From Mycolicibacterium sp. P1-5 (lineage in GTDB: Bacteria; Actinomycetota; Actinomycetes; Mycobacteriales; Mycobacteriaceae): a stretch of DNA of 64,000 nt. Below the pieces are notes generated by a model that was not told where the DNA came from, searched no databases, and saw only the letters and a program-made list of their open reading frames with translations. The stretch spans positions 50,699-114,698 of the forward strand of contig NZ_NPKT01000021.1 in the NCBI RefSeq assembly GCF_008329565.1. Reading direction: 5' to 3'. Both the position numbers and the translations under genes were made by a program. Of this stretch, positions 34,335 through 42,495 are shown one piece after another (position 1 is the first letter of the stretch; the number at the start of each line of letters is the position of its first letter).

Positions 34335-35513
34335 GTGACCGAGCGATTCGACCTGGTGGTAACAGGCGGGGGGCCATCGGGATCCGCGGCCGCGTGGCAG
34401 GCCGCGCAGACCGGCGCGAGAGTGCTGGTCCTCGACAAGGCGGAGTTCCCTCGGGACAAGCCCTGTGGTGACGGGCTGACCGCGCGCGCCGTGAGCTATC
34501 TGCAGAAAATGGGCTTGGCCCACGAGGTTTCGCAGTTCCACCGCATCAGCGGGGTGACCGTCTACAGCCCATCGGAGTGGGACCTGTCGTTCCCGAACCG
34601 TCCTGGCATGCCCGACCACGGCCACACCGTCAGCCGTACCGAGCTCGACACGTTGCTACTCAAGCACGCTGAGTCGGCGGGAGCGGTGGTGCGTCAGGGC
34701 GCCGAGGTGGCCGGCCCGGAGCTCGACGAACGCGGCCGGGTGGTGGGTGTGGTGCTCAAGAGCGGTGAGAAGGTCTTCGGCGACGCGGTCATCGCAGCCG
34801 ACGGTGCCTACTCCCCGATCAAGCGGGCGCTGAAGATCGACTCCGACTACAACGGCTACTCGGCGATCGCGATCCGCTCGGAGATGCACGCCAACCGCGC
34901 GGACTCCGACCGCTTCGAGATCTACCTCAAGCTGCTGTTCCAGGGCGACCAGCTGCCGGGTTACGGCTGGGTCTTCCCGATGGGCGGCGGCCGGTTCAAC
35001 ATCGGCCTGGGCTACGTCAACAGCTACCGGAACTGGCAGTCCATCAATGCCACGCATTTCCTGGGTGACTTCCTGCGCAGCCTGCCTCGCGAGTGGGAAC
35101 TGCCTTCGGTCGAGGAGCTGAAGAAGAACAAATCGGTCCGCGCCTGGCGGCTGCCGATGGGCTTCACGGCCTGGCCGCCGTGGCGTCCGGGTGTTCTGTT
35201 CACCGGCGACTCGCTGGGCGCCGGCAAGCCGGCATCGGGAGCCGGCATCTCCAAGGCGCTGGAATCCGGCTTGGCCGCGGGCGAGTGTGCCGTCGCCGCT
35301 CTCCAGAACGGCGGGCCCGACGACTTCACCAATTACGAGCAGCGCATGGAAGCCGCGTGGGGTCGCGAATACAAGCGCGGCCGCTATTTCCACAAGCTCG
35401 CCGGTTATCCGAAAGTGTCCGAGACCGGTTTGAGGTTGCTCGACAACCATAGGTTCCGCGACTTCATGCTGAAGTCGCTCTACAAAAAGGCGCAGAGCCC
35501 CTCCCATACTTAG
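34335..35513 (+). CDS. Geranylgeranyl-reductase-family FAD-dependent oxidoreductase
   Basis: This 392-residue flavoprotein has the FAD site GGGPSGSAAA (residues 11-20), FPRDKPCGDGLTARAVSYL (the PCGDG motif of the family), GADG-like VIAADGAYS and GDSLGAGKPASGAGISKAL. The family saturates isoprenoid chains or polyene substrates; the mycobacterial relative MenJ reduces menaquinone. This copy lies outside the menaquinone locus and is divergent from a TetR regulator, so it is probably an accessory paralogue. The GTG start at 34335 has GAGAGAGA upstream. Confidence 0.85.
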   Translation: MTERFDLVVTGGGPSGSAAAWQAAQTGARVLVLDKAEFPRDKPCGDGLTARAVSYLQKMGLAHEVSQFHRISGVTVYSPSEWDLSFPNRPGMPDHGHTVSRTELDTLLLKHAESAGAVVRQGAEVAGPELDERGRVVGVVLKSGEKVFGDAVIAADGAYSPIKRALKIDSDYNGYSAIAIRSEMHANRADSDRFEIYLKLLFQGDQLPGYGWVFPMGGGRFNIGLGYVNSYRNWQSINATHFLGDFLRSLPREWELPSVEELKKNKSVRAWRLPMGFTAWPPWRPGVLFTGDSLGAGKPASGAGISKALESGLAAGECAVAALQNGGPDDFTNYEQRMEAAWGREYKRGRYFHKLAGYPKVSETGLRLLDNHRFRDFMLKSLYKKAQSPSHT

Positions 35514-35515
35514 GC

Positions 35516-36016
35516 ATGATCGGCAACGACGCGGTGGCGATGACGGCGGGCCTGACCGACGAGGAGCTGGCCCGCATCGAGGATCAGTTCGGCTTCCAAT
35601 TCGCCGACGATCACCGCGCGATTCTGTCTTCTGGTCTGCCAGTCGGGGATTCGTGGCCGGACTGGCGGTCGGCGCCGCGTCGAAGCCTGCAGCAACGCCT
35701 ACGTCTGCCGGTTGAGGGAATTTTGTTCGCCGTCGAGTGGCGGGGCTTCTGGGGATTGGAGTGGGGTGCGCGGCCGGCGCGGATGAAAGACGCCCTGCGC
35801 AGCGCGACCTATCAGCTGGCGCGGGTACCGCAACTGGTGCCGGTGCATTCGAATCACTATCTGCCCGCCGGGCGCGGGACGTCCGGTCACCCTGTGCTGT
35901 CGGTCTACCAGACCGATGTAAGTTGTTGTGCTGCTGATGTATTCGACTACGCCAATCCAGATCCTTCGCGGTTGCGAACGTCGACCGTGCAGTTCTGGTC
36001 CGACCTGATCGCCTAG
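35516..36016 (+). CDS. Hypothetical protein, possibly SMI1/KNR4 (SUKH)-like
   Basis: This 166-residue protein starts two bases after the flavoprotein stop and so is likely co-transcribed with it. The N-terminal pattern (GLTDEELARIEDQFGFQFAD, DHRAILSSGLPVGDSWPDWR, FAVEWRGFWGLEWG) resembles SUKH/SMI1-KNR4 proteins, which often act as immunity or adaptor proteins. No toxin-like neighbour is present. The match is by pattern only, so I treat the function as unknown. Its stop overlaps the stop of the convergent dioxygenase gene. Confidence 0.6.
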   Translation: MIGNDAVAMTAGLTDEELARIEDQFGFQFADDHRAILSSGLPVGDSWPDWRSAPRRSLQQRLRLPVEGILFAVEWRGFWGLEWGARPARMKDALRSATYQLARVPQLVPVHSNHYLPAGRGTSGHPVLSVYQTDVSCCAADVFDYANPDPSRLRTSTVQFWSDLIA

Positions 36017-36882
36017 ATGTTGGACTCGTCGGCCGGGACGCCGCCGGCCGGTGCCGCCGCTCCGCGAACGTCGCTCGACGTGGGTGCTTTGTCGAGGCCT
36101 AACGCGTACGACGTCATCGACAGAGACCCGTGGGCACAGCCGTCGGTGAGCACTTCGACGCCGCCGCCGTTGTGGGCGGCAAGTCCGGCGAAGTAGAGCA
36201 GCGGCAGAAAATGATCCGGCGTGGGTACCGCAGCGGCGTAGTCAGCGTGTTCGCGTAGCCGGACGCTATCGCCTGGGTTGTTGAGCACCTGCGCTCGCGC
36301 TTGGTCATCAAAGCGTTGCGCCCAGTCAAAAGCCTTGTCCCCCAACGCTGGGTCCATGCCCGCCAGATTGTGGACGACGTTACCGCTGCCCAGGATCAGC
36401 ACACCGCGTTCGCGCAGGGTTGCCAGCTTGGCGCCCAGCCCGAGGTGATACTCCAGCGGCTTGTAGGCATTGATGGCAAGTTGCACGACGGGCACCGACG
36501 CGTCCGGGAAAGCATGCACCAGAACCGACCACGTGCCGTGGTCGATGCCCCAGCTGTCGACGTCGACACCCACCCAGGTCGGCTGGACCACGTCGGCGAC
36601 CTCGTCGGCGAGCTCGGGCAGGCCCGGCGCCGGGTACTGGACATCGAAGAGCTCGGCGGGAAACCCGTAGAAGTCGTGGATGGTCCGCGGGACCGCCATC
36701 GCGGTGACCGCGGTGGCGTTGATGTACCAGTGCGCGCTGACCACAAGGATCGCCCGCGGCCTTCCGATGGATTCGAGCACGGACTGGCCGAACGCCCGCC
36801 ACGCCGAGGTGTAGCGGTTGAGCTCCAGGGCGTTCATCGGACTGCCGTGCCCGATGAATGCTGCCGGCATGAGTGCGGTCAT
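36013..36882 (-). CDS. Extradiol ring-cleavage dioxygenase, DODA/LigB type
   Basis: This 289-residue protein has the class III extradiol (4,5-DOPA dioxygenase/YgiD-like) signature. IGHGSPMNAL at the N-terminus carries a metal His, and SAHWYINATAV, HDFYGFPAELFDVQYPAPG and GSGNVVHNL (a further His) follow. The family uses non-heme Fe(II) or Zn to open catechol-like rings. The start at 36882 overlaps the stop of the LysR-effector-domain gene (ATGA), so the two are co-expressed. Substrate is unknown. Confidence 0.88.
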   Translation of the reverse strand: MTALMPAAFIGHGSPMNALELNRYTSAWRAFGQSVLESIGRPRAILVVSAHWYINATAVTAMAVPRTIHDFYGFPAELFDVQYPAPGLPELADEVADVVQPTWVGVDVDSWGIDHGTWSVLVHAFPDASVPVVQLAINAYKPLEYHLGLGAKLATLRERGVLILGSGNVVHNLAGMDPALGDKAFDWAQRFDDQARAQVLNNPGDSVRLREHADYAAAVPTPDHFLPLLYFAGLAAHNGGGVEVLTDGCAHGSLSMTSYALGLDKAPTSSDVRGAAAPAGGVPADESNI

Positions 36883-37595
36883 GGGCGTCGACTCCTCTTG
36901 GCCGGACTCGGCGTTCGGGCGACCTTCCCCGCGGCAGCGCGGGCGGCCTGCTTAGCCAGCGCCTTCTCCCGCGCGGTGCGCTTCGGGGCCGACTGTGTCT
37001 GGCCACGCGACGAACTGGGTTTGCGGCCACGCACGATTCCGGTGAATTCGTCGACCAGTGCCGACTGCGACCCCTCCGGGAAGGCGAGCACCACAGCGCA
37101 CGTCGGCGCATCGGAGATCGGGCGATACGTGAGGTCCCTGCGGTGATACAGGCGGGCCAGCGACTGCGGGACGATCAGCACACCCAACCCGGCGGCGGCG
37201 AGTTCGACTGCAGCCTCGGTGGTTTCGGGTCGATGATCGATAGGGACGCCGGGAGCTTGCGCCCAGGCGACGACGTCGTCGAGCGGCAGCAGTCTCGGCT
37301 CGTCGGCGAGGTCAGCCGAGGAGACAGTGTCGGCCGCACTGAGGAAATGATCGGTCGGCACCACCGCCACGGCCGTCTCCTCATAGAGCGGGATGACGGA
37401 CAGTCCGGATGTGTCGGTCGGCAGCCGCAGCAGCGCCATGTCGACGGCTCCGGCCCTTAGTTCGGCAGCCGCGTCTGCTGCATCGATTGGGCACAGTTTC
37501 AGCGGGACGCCGGGGTGCCGCTGCGCCCAGGTCCGAGCCCACTTCGCGGGTGTCCCGCCCGGGACATACCCGAGGGTGAGCGAGGACTGGGTCAC
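36879..37595 (-). CDS. LysR substrate-binding domain protein lacking a DNA-binding domain
   Basis: This 238-residue protein begins directly at the first strand of a LysR effector domain (LTLGYVPGGTPAKWARTWAQ). AVAVVPTDHFLSAADTVSSA and AGLGVLIVPQSLARLYHRRD follow. No winged helix precedes it, and the preceding 28 bases hold only a divergent promoter. The last about 45 residues are very basic (AKRSRRP, KRTAREKALAKQAARAAAGK), which might contact nucleic acid. The GTG at 37595 is the only sensible start. It is head-to-head with a DUF5997 gene, a pairing I have seen described as recurrent only tentatively. Confidence 0.8.
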   Translation of the reverse strand: MTQSSLTLGYVPGGTPAKWARTWAQRHPGVPLKLCPIDAADAAAELRAGAVDMALLRLPTDTSGLSVIPLYEETAVAVVPTDHFLSAADTVSSADLADEPRLLPLDDVVAWAQAPGVPIDHRPETTEAAVELAAAGLGVLIVPQSLARLYHRRDLTYRPISDAPTCAVVLAFPEGSQSALVDEFTGIVRGRKPSSSRGQTQSAPKRTAREKALAKQAARAAAGKVARTPSPAKRSRRP

Positions 37596-37623
37596 CGCCT
37601 CAGGCTACCGATAGGCTCGGGTC

Positions 37624-38004
37624 ATGAGCAGGCCGAACGCGCAGTCGATGAAACCCGCCACGGCGGCGAAGAAGCTGGACGTATACCTGCCGGCCACGCC
37701 TGAGGAGTTCCAGAGCAAGGCGATCACCCGCGACGAGCTGGCCGCGTTGCAGGAGGACCCGCCGCAGTGGCTCAAGGATCTCCGCAAGAACGGGCCGCAC
37801 CCGAAGAATCTGGTGGCGGCCAAGCTCGGCGTCTCGATTGCCGGCCTCGCCCGCGGCGGTGTGGTGGACGCGCTGACCACCGAGCAGATCGAAGCCCTGC
37901 TCGCCGAGAAGCCGGACTGGCTGATCGCGGAGCGCGAGAGCTACCAGAACGTGCTGGCCGAGGAGCGGCGGGTGAAGGCGCTACGCGCACAGAAGACCCG
38001 TTGA
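37624..38004 (+). CDS. DUF5997 family protein
   Basis: This 126-residue soluble, charged protein has the pattern MKPATAAKKLDVYLPATPEEFQ, LRKNGPHPKNLVAAKLGVSI and LTTEQIEALLAEKPDWLIAER. I recognise it as the actinobacterial DUF5997 family, function unknown. NPHPKN-VAxKLGVSxxG resembles a short helix-turn-helix-like segment. It starts 28 bases from the divergent LysR-effector-domain gene, so the two share a promoter region. Confidence 0.75.
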   Translation: MSRPNAQSMKPATAAKKLDVYLPATPEEFQSKAITRDELAALQEDPPQWLKDLRKNGPHPKNLVAAKLGVSIAGLARGGVVDALTTEQIEALLAEKPDWLIAERESYQNVLAEERRVKALRAQKTR

Positions 38005-38054
38005 CACCGCACTGGGATCGAGAATTTCGCCGAGACCTCGCTCTCAGTACTATC

Positions 38055-38459
38055 TCAACGCGCGGTGTCCATCCAGAAGATCTGCCAGGAATGGCCGTCG
38101 AGGTCGTTGTAGCTGCGGCCGTACATGGACCCATGGTCTTCGGCATCACCCTCGGTGCCGCCGGCGGCGATGGCGCGATTCACCAACGCGTCCACCGCAT
38201 CACGACTGTCGACGGTGAGGCAGACGACGCATTCTTTGACCTTGGCGGCGTCGGCGGTCTCCACCGGGTGGAATGAGTCGAACAACTCACGCTGCACCAG
38301 CATCGCGAACTGGTTCTCCCCCAACACCAGCGTCACTGCATTGTCACCGCTGAACTGATCATTGAATCCGTATCCGAGATCAGAGAAGAATTGTCGTGAG
38401 TGCTCGACGTCGGCGACGGGCAGGTTCACGAGCATCATTGCGTGCACAGGTGCCTCCAT
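38055..38459 (-). CDS. VOC-superfamily (glyoxalase-like) protein
   Basis: This 134-residue protein has a vicinal-oxygen-chelate fold with a betaalphabetabetabeta repeat: MMLVNLPVADVEHSRQFFSDLGY at the start, the FAMLVQRELFDSF strand, and YNDLDGHSWQIFWMD with the metal-binding region at the end. Members include glyoxalases, dioxygenases and bleomycin-binding proteins. Nothing selects one here. It is bounded downstream by the convergent DUF5997 gene and upstream by the nrdE terminator. Confidence 0.85.
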   Translation of the reverse strand: MEAPVHAMMLVNLPVADVEHSRQFFSDLGYGFNDQFSGDNAVTLVLGENQFAMLVQRELFDSFHPVETADAAKVKECVVCLTVDSRDAVDALVNRAIAAGGTEGDAEDHGSMYGRSYNDLDGHSWQIFWMDTAR

Positions 38460-38535
38460 AGGTGTTGCGGGATCGCGCTGGATGCCGTCGCAGAGTTAGA
38501 CCGGGGCTGAACGCAAAAGTCATCACCGTAAAGAC

Positions 38536-38569
38536 AAAAGTAGGCCAGGGTTTGCCCTGGCCTACTTTT
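38536..38569 (-). terminator. Strong intrinsic terminator downstream of nrdHIE
   Basis: A perfect 15-bp stem (AAAAGTAGGCCAGGG/CCCTGGCCTACTTTT) with a TTTG loop lies 13 bases after the nrdE stop. On the minus strand the stem ends in TTTT and continues GTCTTTACGG, supplying the U-run. It should end the nrdHIE transcript and also insulate the VOC gene. Confidence 0.9.
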
Positions 38570-38581
38570 ACTTAGCTGACC

Positions 38582-40750
38582 TTACAACATGCAGCTGACG
38601 CAACCCTCCACCTCAGTGCCTTCCAGAGCCATCTGGCGAAGGCGGATGTAGTACAGCGTCTTGATGCCCTTGCGCCAGGCGTAGATCTGCGCCTTGTTGA
38701 CCTCGCGAGTGTCGGCGGTGTCCTTGAAGAACAGCGTCAGCGAAAGCCCTTGGTCCACATGCTGAGTGGCCGCAGCGTAGGTGTCGATGATCTTCTCGTA
38801 GCCGATCTCGTACGCGTCCTGGTAGTACTCCAGGTTCTCGTTGGTCATGTACGGCGCCGGGTAGTAGACGCGGCCGATCTTGCCTTCCTTGCGGATCTCG
38901 ACCTTGCTAGCCACCGGATGGATCGAGCTCGTCGAGTGGTTGATATAGGAGATCGATCCCGTCGGCGGCACCGCCTGCAGGTTCTGGTTGTAGATGCCGT
39001 GGGTCTGCACCGACTCCTTGAGCCGCAACCAATCCTCTTGAGTCGGAATGCGAATGTCCGCCTTGGCGAACAGCTCACGCACCCGCTCCGTCGCCGGCTC
39101 CCACACCTGCTCGGTGTACTTGTCGAAGAACTCACCCGACTTGTACTTCGACTTCTCGAAGCCCTTGAACGTCGACCCACGCTCGATGGCGATCTTGTTC
39201 GACGCCCGCAGTGCGTGGTAGAGCACCGTGTAGAAGTACATGTTGGTGAAGTCGATGCCCTCTTCGGATCCGTAGAAGATCCGTTCGCGCGCAAGGTATC
39301 CGTGCAGGTTCATCTGGCCCAGGCCGATGGCATGCGAGTCGTTGTTGCCCTGCTCGATCGACGGCACCGACCAGATGTGCGTCTGGTCGCTCACCGCGGT
39401 CAGACCGCGAATGGCCACCTCGATGGTCTGCGCGAAGTCCGGCGAGTCCATCGCCTTGGCGATGTTCAGCGAGCCCAGGTTGCAGGAAATGTCCTTGCCC
39501 ACCTTGGAATACGACAGATCCTCGTTGAACACCGACGGCGTCGACACCTGCAGGATCTCCGAGCACAGGTTGGAGTGCGTGATCTTGCCGTCGATCGGGT
39601 TGGCCCGGTTCACCGTGTCCTCGAACATGATGTACGGGTAGCCGGACTCGAACTGCAGCTCGGCCAGCGTCTGGAAGAACTCGCGGGCCTTGATCTTGGT
39701 CTTACGGATCCGGCCGTCATTGACCATCTCGTGGTACTTCTCGGTGACCGAGATGTCGGCAAAGGGAACGCCGTAGACCCGCTCGACGTCGTACGGCGAG
39801 AACAGGTACATGTCCTCGTTCTTCTTCGCCAGCTCGAACGTGATGTCCGGAATCACCACGCCCAGCGAGAGGGTCTTGATGCGGATCTTCTCGTCGGCGT
39901 TCTCCCGCTTGGTGTCCAGGAAGCGGTAGATGTCGGGGTGATGCGCGTGCAGGTACACCGCACCGGCACCTTGGCGCGCGCCGAGCTGGTTGGCGTAGGA
40001 GAACGAGTCCTCCAGCAGCTTCATGATCGGGATGACACCCGAGCTCTGGTTCTCGATGTTCTTGATGGGCGCGCCATGCTCACGAATGTTGGTCAGCAGC
40101 AAGGCGACACCACCGCCGCGCTTGGACAGCTGCAGCGCGGAGTTGATCGAGCGGCCGATCGACTCCATGTTGTCCTCGATGCGCAGCAGGAAGCAGCTCA
40201 CCGGCTCGCCGCGCTGCGCCTTGCCCGAGTTCAGGAACGTCGGGGTGGCCGGCTGGAACCGTCCGTCGATGATCTCGTCGACCAGCTTCTCGGCCAGCAT
40301 GGTGTCGCCGGCGGCCAGCGTCAGCGCCACCATCACCACCCGGTCTTCGAACCGCTCCAGGTAACGCTTCCCGTCGAAGGTCTTCAGCGTGTAGGAGGTG
40401 TAGTACTTGAACGCACCGAGGAAGGTCGGGAACCGGAACTTCTTGGCGTAGGCGCGATCGGTCAGCGTCTTGACGAAGTTGCGCGAGTACTGATCGAGAA
40501 CCTCACGCTCGTAATAGTTCTCGCGGATCAGGTAATCGAGCTTCTCGTCCTGATTGTGGAAGAACACGGTGTTCTGGTTGACGTGCTCGAGGAAGTACTG
40601 ACGCGCGGCCAGGCGATCCATGTCGAACTGGATCTTGCCGTCTGCGTCGTACAGATTCAGCATCGCGTTGAGCGCGTGGTAGTCGGTCTCCCCCGGCAAC
40701 GCGTGCCCTGACGTCGTTACAGGCTCAGCAGCTGTGACTGTAGGTGGCAC
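38582..40750 (-). CDS. nrdE: Class Ib ribonucleotide reductase alpha subunit NrdE
   Basis: This 722-residue catalytic subunit converts ribonucleoside diphosphates to deoxyribonucleotides with NrdF. Radical-site and redox motifs are present: NLCSEILQVS, NLGSLNIAKAM, PPTGSISYINHSTS and the C-terminal shuttle EGCVSCML. The GTG at 40750 (VPPTVTAAEPV) has an AGGA ribosome-binding site (GAAGGACG) and lies 34 bases inside nrdI, so translation is coupled. An upstream in-frame extension has no support. It is last in nrdHIE and is followed by a strong terminator. Counterpart: Rv3051c. Confidence 0.97.
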   Translation of the reverse strand: MPPTVTAAEPVTTSGHALPGETDYHALNAMLNLYDADGKIQFDMDRLAARQYFLEHVNQNTVFFHNQDEKLDYLIRENYYEREVLDQYSRNFVKTLTDRAYAKKFRFPTFLGAFKYYTSYTLKTFDGKRYLERFEDRVVMVALTLAAGDTMLAEKLVDEIIDGRFQPATPTFLNSGKAQRGEPVSCFLLRIEDNMESIGRSINSALQLSKRGGGVALLLTNIREHGAPIKNIENQSSGVIPIMKLLEDSFSYANQLGARQGAGAVYLHAHHPDIYRFLDTKRENADEKIRIKTLSLGVVIPDITFELAKKNEDMYLFSPYDVERVYGVPFADISVTEKYHEMVNDGRIRKTKIKAREFFQTLAELQFESGYPYIMFEDTVNRANPIDGKITHSNLCSEILQVSTPSVFNEDLSYSKVGKDISCNLGSLNIAKAMDSPDFAQTIEVAIRGLTAVSDQTHIWSVPSIEQGNNDSHAIGLGQMNLHGYLARERIFYGSEEGIDFTNMYFYTVLYHALRASNKIAIERGSTFKGFEKSKYKSGEFFDKYTEQVWEPATERVRELFAKADIRIPTQEDWLRLKESVQTHGIYNQNLQAVPPTGSISYINHSTSSIHPVASKVEIRKEGKIGRVYYPAPYMTNENLEYYQDAYEIGYEKIIDTYAAATQHVDQGLSLTLFFKDTADTREVNKAQIYAWRKGIKTLYYIRLRQMALEGTEVEGCVSCML

Positions 40751-41199
40751 GTGTTTTCGTCCTTCCAGAATTTCGTTAACTCCGCACGGACGGCTTCCAC
40801 GTCCTCTGCGGTTCCCATTAATTCGAAGCGATAGAGCATCGGCACCTTGCACTTGTATGAGACCAGCCTGGCCGCAAAGCAGTACTCGGCGCCGAATTGT
40901 GTGTTTCCGGCCCCGACCACAGCGCGGATGTGGGACCGATTGTGCGGATTGTTCAGAAACGCGATGACCTGCTTGGGCACGTATCCCTTGGCGTCGAGGT
41001 GCGGGGTGTCGCCCCGACCCCTGCCGTAGGTCGGCAGGAGCAGGACGTACGGCCGGTGCACCTCGATGCGCTCGTGAAGGGGAATCCGGATGGCCGGCAC
41101 GCCCAGCTTCTGCGCGAAGCGGTGGGTGTTCTCCGAAACGCTGGAGAAGTACACCAACCGCTCCGGGCCTGCCAGGCTCGGGCTGCCATCCGGATTCAT
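40717..41199 (-). CDS. nrdI: Flavodoxin-like NrdI, class Ib RNR assembly protein
   Basis: This 160-residue flavodoxin-like protein supplies the oxidant that assembles the manganese/tyrosyl-radical cofactor of NrdF. It has YFSSVSENTHRFAQKL (FMN phosphate loop), LLLPTYGRGRGDTPH and VVGAGNTQFGAEYCFAA. The ATG at 41199 is preceded by GGAAAGAGATGTG. It overlaps nrdE by 34 bases. Counterpart: Rv3052c. Confidence 0.95.
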   Translation of the reverse strand: MNPDGSPSLAGPERLVYFSSVSENTHRFAQKLGVPAIRIPLHERIEVHRPYVLLLPTYGRGRGDTPHLDAKGYVPKQVIAFLNNPHNRSHIRAVVGAGNTQFGAEYCFAARLVSYKCKVPMLYRFELMGTAEDVEAVRAELTKFWKDENTCHLQSQLLSL

Positions 41200-41227
41200 C
41201 ACATCTCTTTCCGTGGCGCCCGCTCCG

Positions 41228-41467
41228 CTAGGCGCTGAGTGCGGTACTGGCGAGGGCCTTGATCCGGTCAGGCCGGAAGCCGGACCAGTGATCACCGCCG
41301 GCAACGACGACCGGCGCCTGGAGGTAACCCATCGCCATCACGTAGTCACGGGCTTCGGCGTCCTCGGAGATGTCGACGACGTCGTAGGTCAGACCCTGCT
41401 TGTCCAGGGCCTTGTAGGTCATGTTGCACTGCACGCAGGCGGGCTTGGTGTACACGGTGATGGTCAT
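41228..41467 (-). CDS. nrdH: Glutaredoxin-like NrdH, electron donor of class Ib RNR
   Basis: This 79-residue redoxin has the active site CVQC (residues 11-14) in VYTKPACVQCNMTYKAL, together with APVVVAGGDHWSGFRPDRI, the thioredoxin-reductase-binding end. It re-reduces NrdE through its C-terminal cysteines. A GAGGAG ribosome-binding site precedes the ATG. It heads nrdHIE, and its leader is about 200 bases long, reaching the NrdR-like boxes. Counterpart: Rv3053c. Confidence 0.96.
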   Translation of the reverse strand: MTITVYTKPACVQCNMTYKALDKQGLTYDVVDISEDAEARDYVMAMGYLQAPVVVAGGDHWSGFRPDRIKALASTALSA

Positions 41468-41656
41468 CTGCGAATGGCTCCTCAGCGAAACATAGAGATC
41501 GACTCAACAAGACTGTCTGTGCGCAGGCACTCACGAACTTTCAGCAAGCTGTCGGACCTTGAAATTCCTGGCCTTCGGAGCCGCCCGGACCGACATCTCA
41601 GCTTCGGTTCCGGCGATCCGGCGAGCCTGTGAATCTCTGGTCTGTCGGCTTGTCAG

Positions 41657-41672
41657 ACACTACACCTAGTGT
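41657..41672 (-). promoter_or_regulatory. NrdR box upstream of nrdHIE
   Basis: ACACTACACCTAGTGT is a 6-4-6 palindrome of the ACAC-N8-GTGT NrdR type. It is embedded in a larger inverted repeat (CTGTCGG at 41642-41648 with CCGACAG at 41673-41679). It lies 190 bases upstream of nrdH. Confidence 0.75.
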
Positions 41673-41688
41673 CCGACAGCGAGAAGAG

Positions 41689-41704
41689 ATACAACATGTT
41701 CTGA
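41689..41704 (-). promoter_or_regulatory. Second, degenerate NrdR-like box upstream of nrdHIE
   Basis: ATACAACATGTTCTGA contains the perfect palindrome AACATGTT. Its centre is 32 bp from that of the box at 41657-41672, the phasing expected of tandem NrdR boxes. The outer bases deviate from ACAC/GTGT. Confidence 0.5.
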
Positions 41705-41861
41705 ATAACAATCCTGAAATTCCCTGGTCGTAAGCACTTCATCCCTTCTCCGTACGGCGTGTCGCACGTCACAACACGCCGAGCGGCGCGGACTGTGCCT
41801 AGATGTACCACTGGGCACCGACACCGCTGCTGCGCGTGGCTTCGCCGACTGCCCGCACAGC

Positions 41862-41894
41862 AAAAGCCGCCGATGCGACGGCACCGGCGGCTTT
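41862..41894 (-). terminator. Intrinsic terminator downstream of the FMN reductase gene
   Basis: A 10-bp stem AAAGCCGCCG/CGGCGGCTTT with a 12-base loop lies 19 bases after the stop. Read on the minus strand it ends GGCTTTTGC, giving a short U-run. Confidence 0.8.
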
Positions 41895-41912
41895 GTAGCT
41901 GCGACGACGGGG

Positions 41913-42455
41913 TCAGCTCACCTCGGCGGCGAGCTTGCCGACCACGTCCCGCACGGCAGCAGACACCTCGGCGTTCTCCCGCGGATGCTTGCCGTCGAAC
42001 GTCTTGGAGGGCACAGACAATTTCAGCGTGTCCACCACCCGAGGGCCGGCGATACCGAATGACTTGCGCGTCTCGTCGTGCGCCCACACTCCGCCGTACT
42101 GACCCAGCGCCGACCCGATGACGGCCAGCGGCTTGTCCTTGAGCGCGCCGTTGCCCCAGGGCCGCGACAACCAGTCGATGGCGTTCTTCAGCACGCCCGG
42201 GATGCTGCCGTTGTATTCCGGGGTCACCACCAGCGCGGCGTCGGCCTGCGCAGCCGCGGCCCGCAGCGCCGCCACCGCCGGGTGTGCGTCCGCGGTATCG
42301 ATGTCCTCGTTGTAGTGCGGCAGGTCGCCCAGCCCGTCATAGACGGTGACGGTGACGCCGTCGGGCGCCGACTCCGCCGCGAGCTCGGCGAGCTGGCGAT
42401 TGACCGACGCCGCCCGCAAACTGCCTACCAGCGCCAGCACGTTGATGTCCGTCAT
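41913..42455 (-). CDS. NADPH-dependent FMN reductase
   Basis: This 180-residue flavodoxin-fold protein has GSLRAASVNRQLAEL (FMN phosphate loop), VVTPEYNGSIPGVLKNAIDW and GSALGQYGGVWAHDETR. It is of the ArsH/ChrR-like azo-, quinone- or chromate-reductase type. It reduces free flavin, quinones or metal oxyanions with NAD(P)H. It diverges from a TetR gene with a perfect 20-bp palindrome between them, so it is the likely target of that regulator. Counterpart: Rv3054c. Confidence 0.9.
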   Translation of the reverse strand: MTDINVLALVGSLRAASVNRQLAELAAESAPDGVTVTVYDGLGDLPHYNEDIDTADAHPAVAALRAAAAQADAALVVTPEYNGSIPGVLKNAIDWLSRPWGNGALKDKPLAVIGSALGQYGGVWAHDETRKSFGIAGPRVVDTLKLSVPSKTFDGKHPRENAEVSAAVRDVVGKLAAEVS

Positions 42456-42495
42456 GTCGCAATCCCTTCAGTCGTTCGCCATCCTCCCACGACAC

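Larger units (their letters stand above)
41468..41912. other. 445-base non-coding region: nrdHIE leader, NrdR boxes and two transcript ends
   Basis: No supported gene lies here. The nrdH-proximal side is a long leader with a GAGGAG ribosome-binding site. The centre (41657-41704) holds two NrdR-like palindromes. The distal side holds the terminator of the FMN-reductase gene (41862-41894). Longer frames crossing it lack start sites and codon bias. Confidence 0.7.

Noticed and set aside
38750..40711. A 653-codon open frame on the plus strand opposite nrdE
   Set aside because: It is a GC-skew shadow of nrdE; it has Val/Arg/His-rich low-complexity sequence and no recognisable motif.
41653..42087. 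A 144-codon open frame covering the nrdHIE promoter region
   Set aside because: It crosses the FMN reductase terminator and NrdR-like boxes, and its start lies inside another gene.
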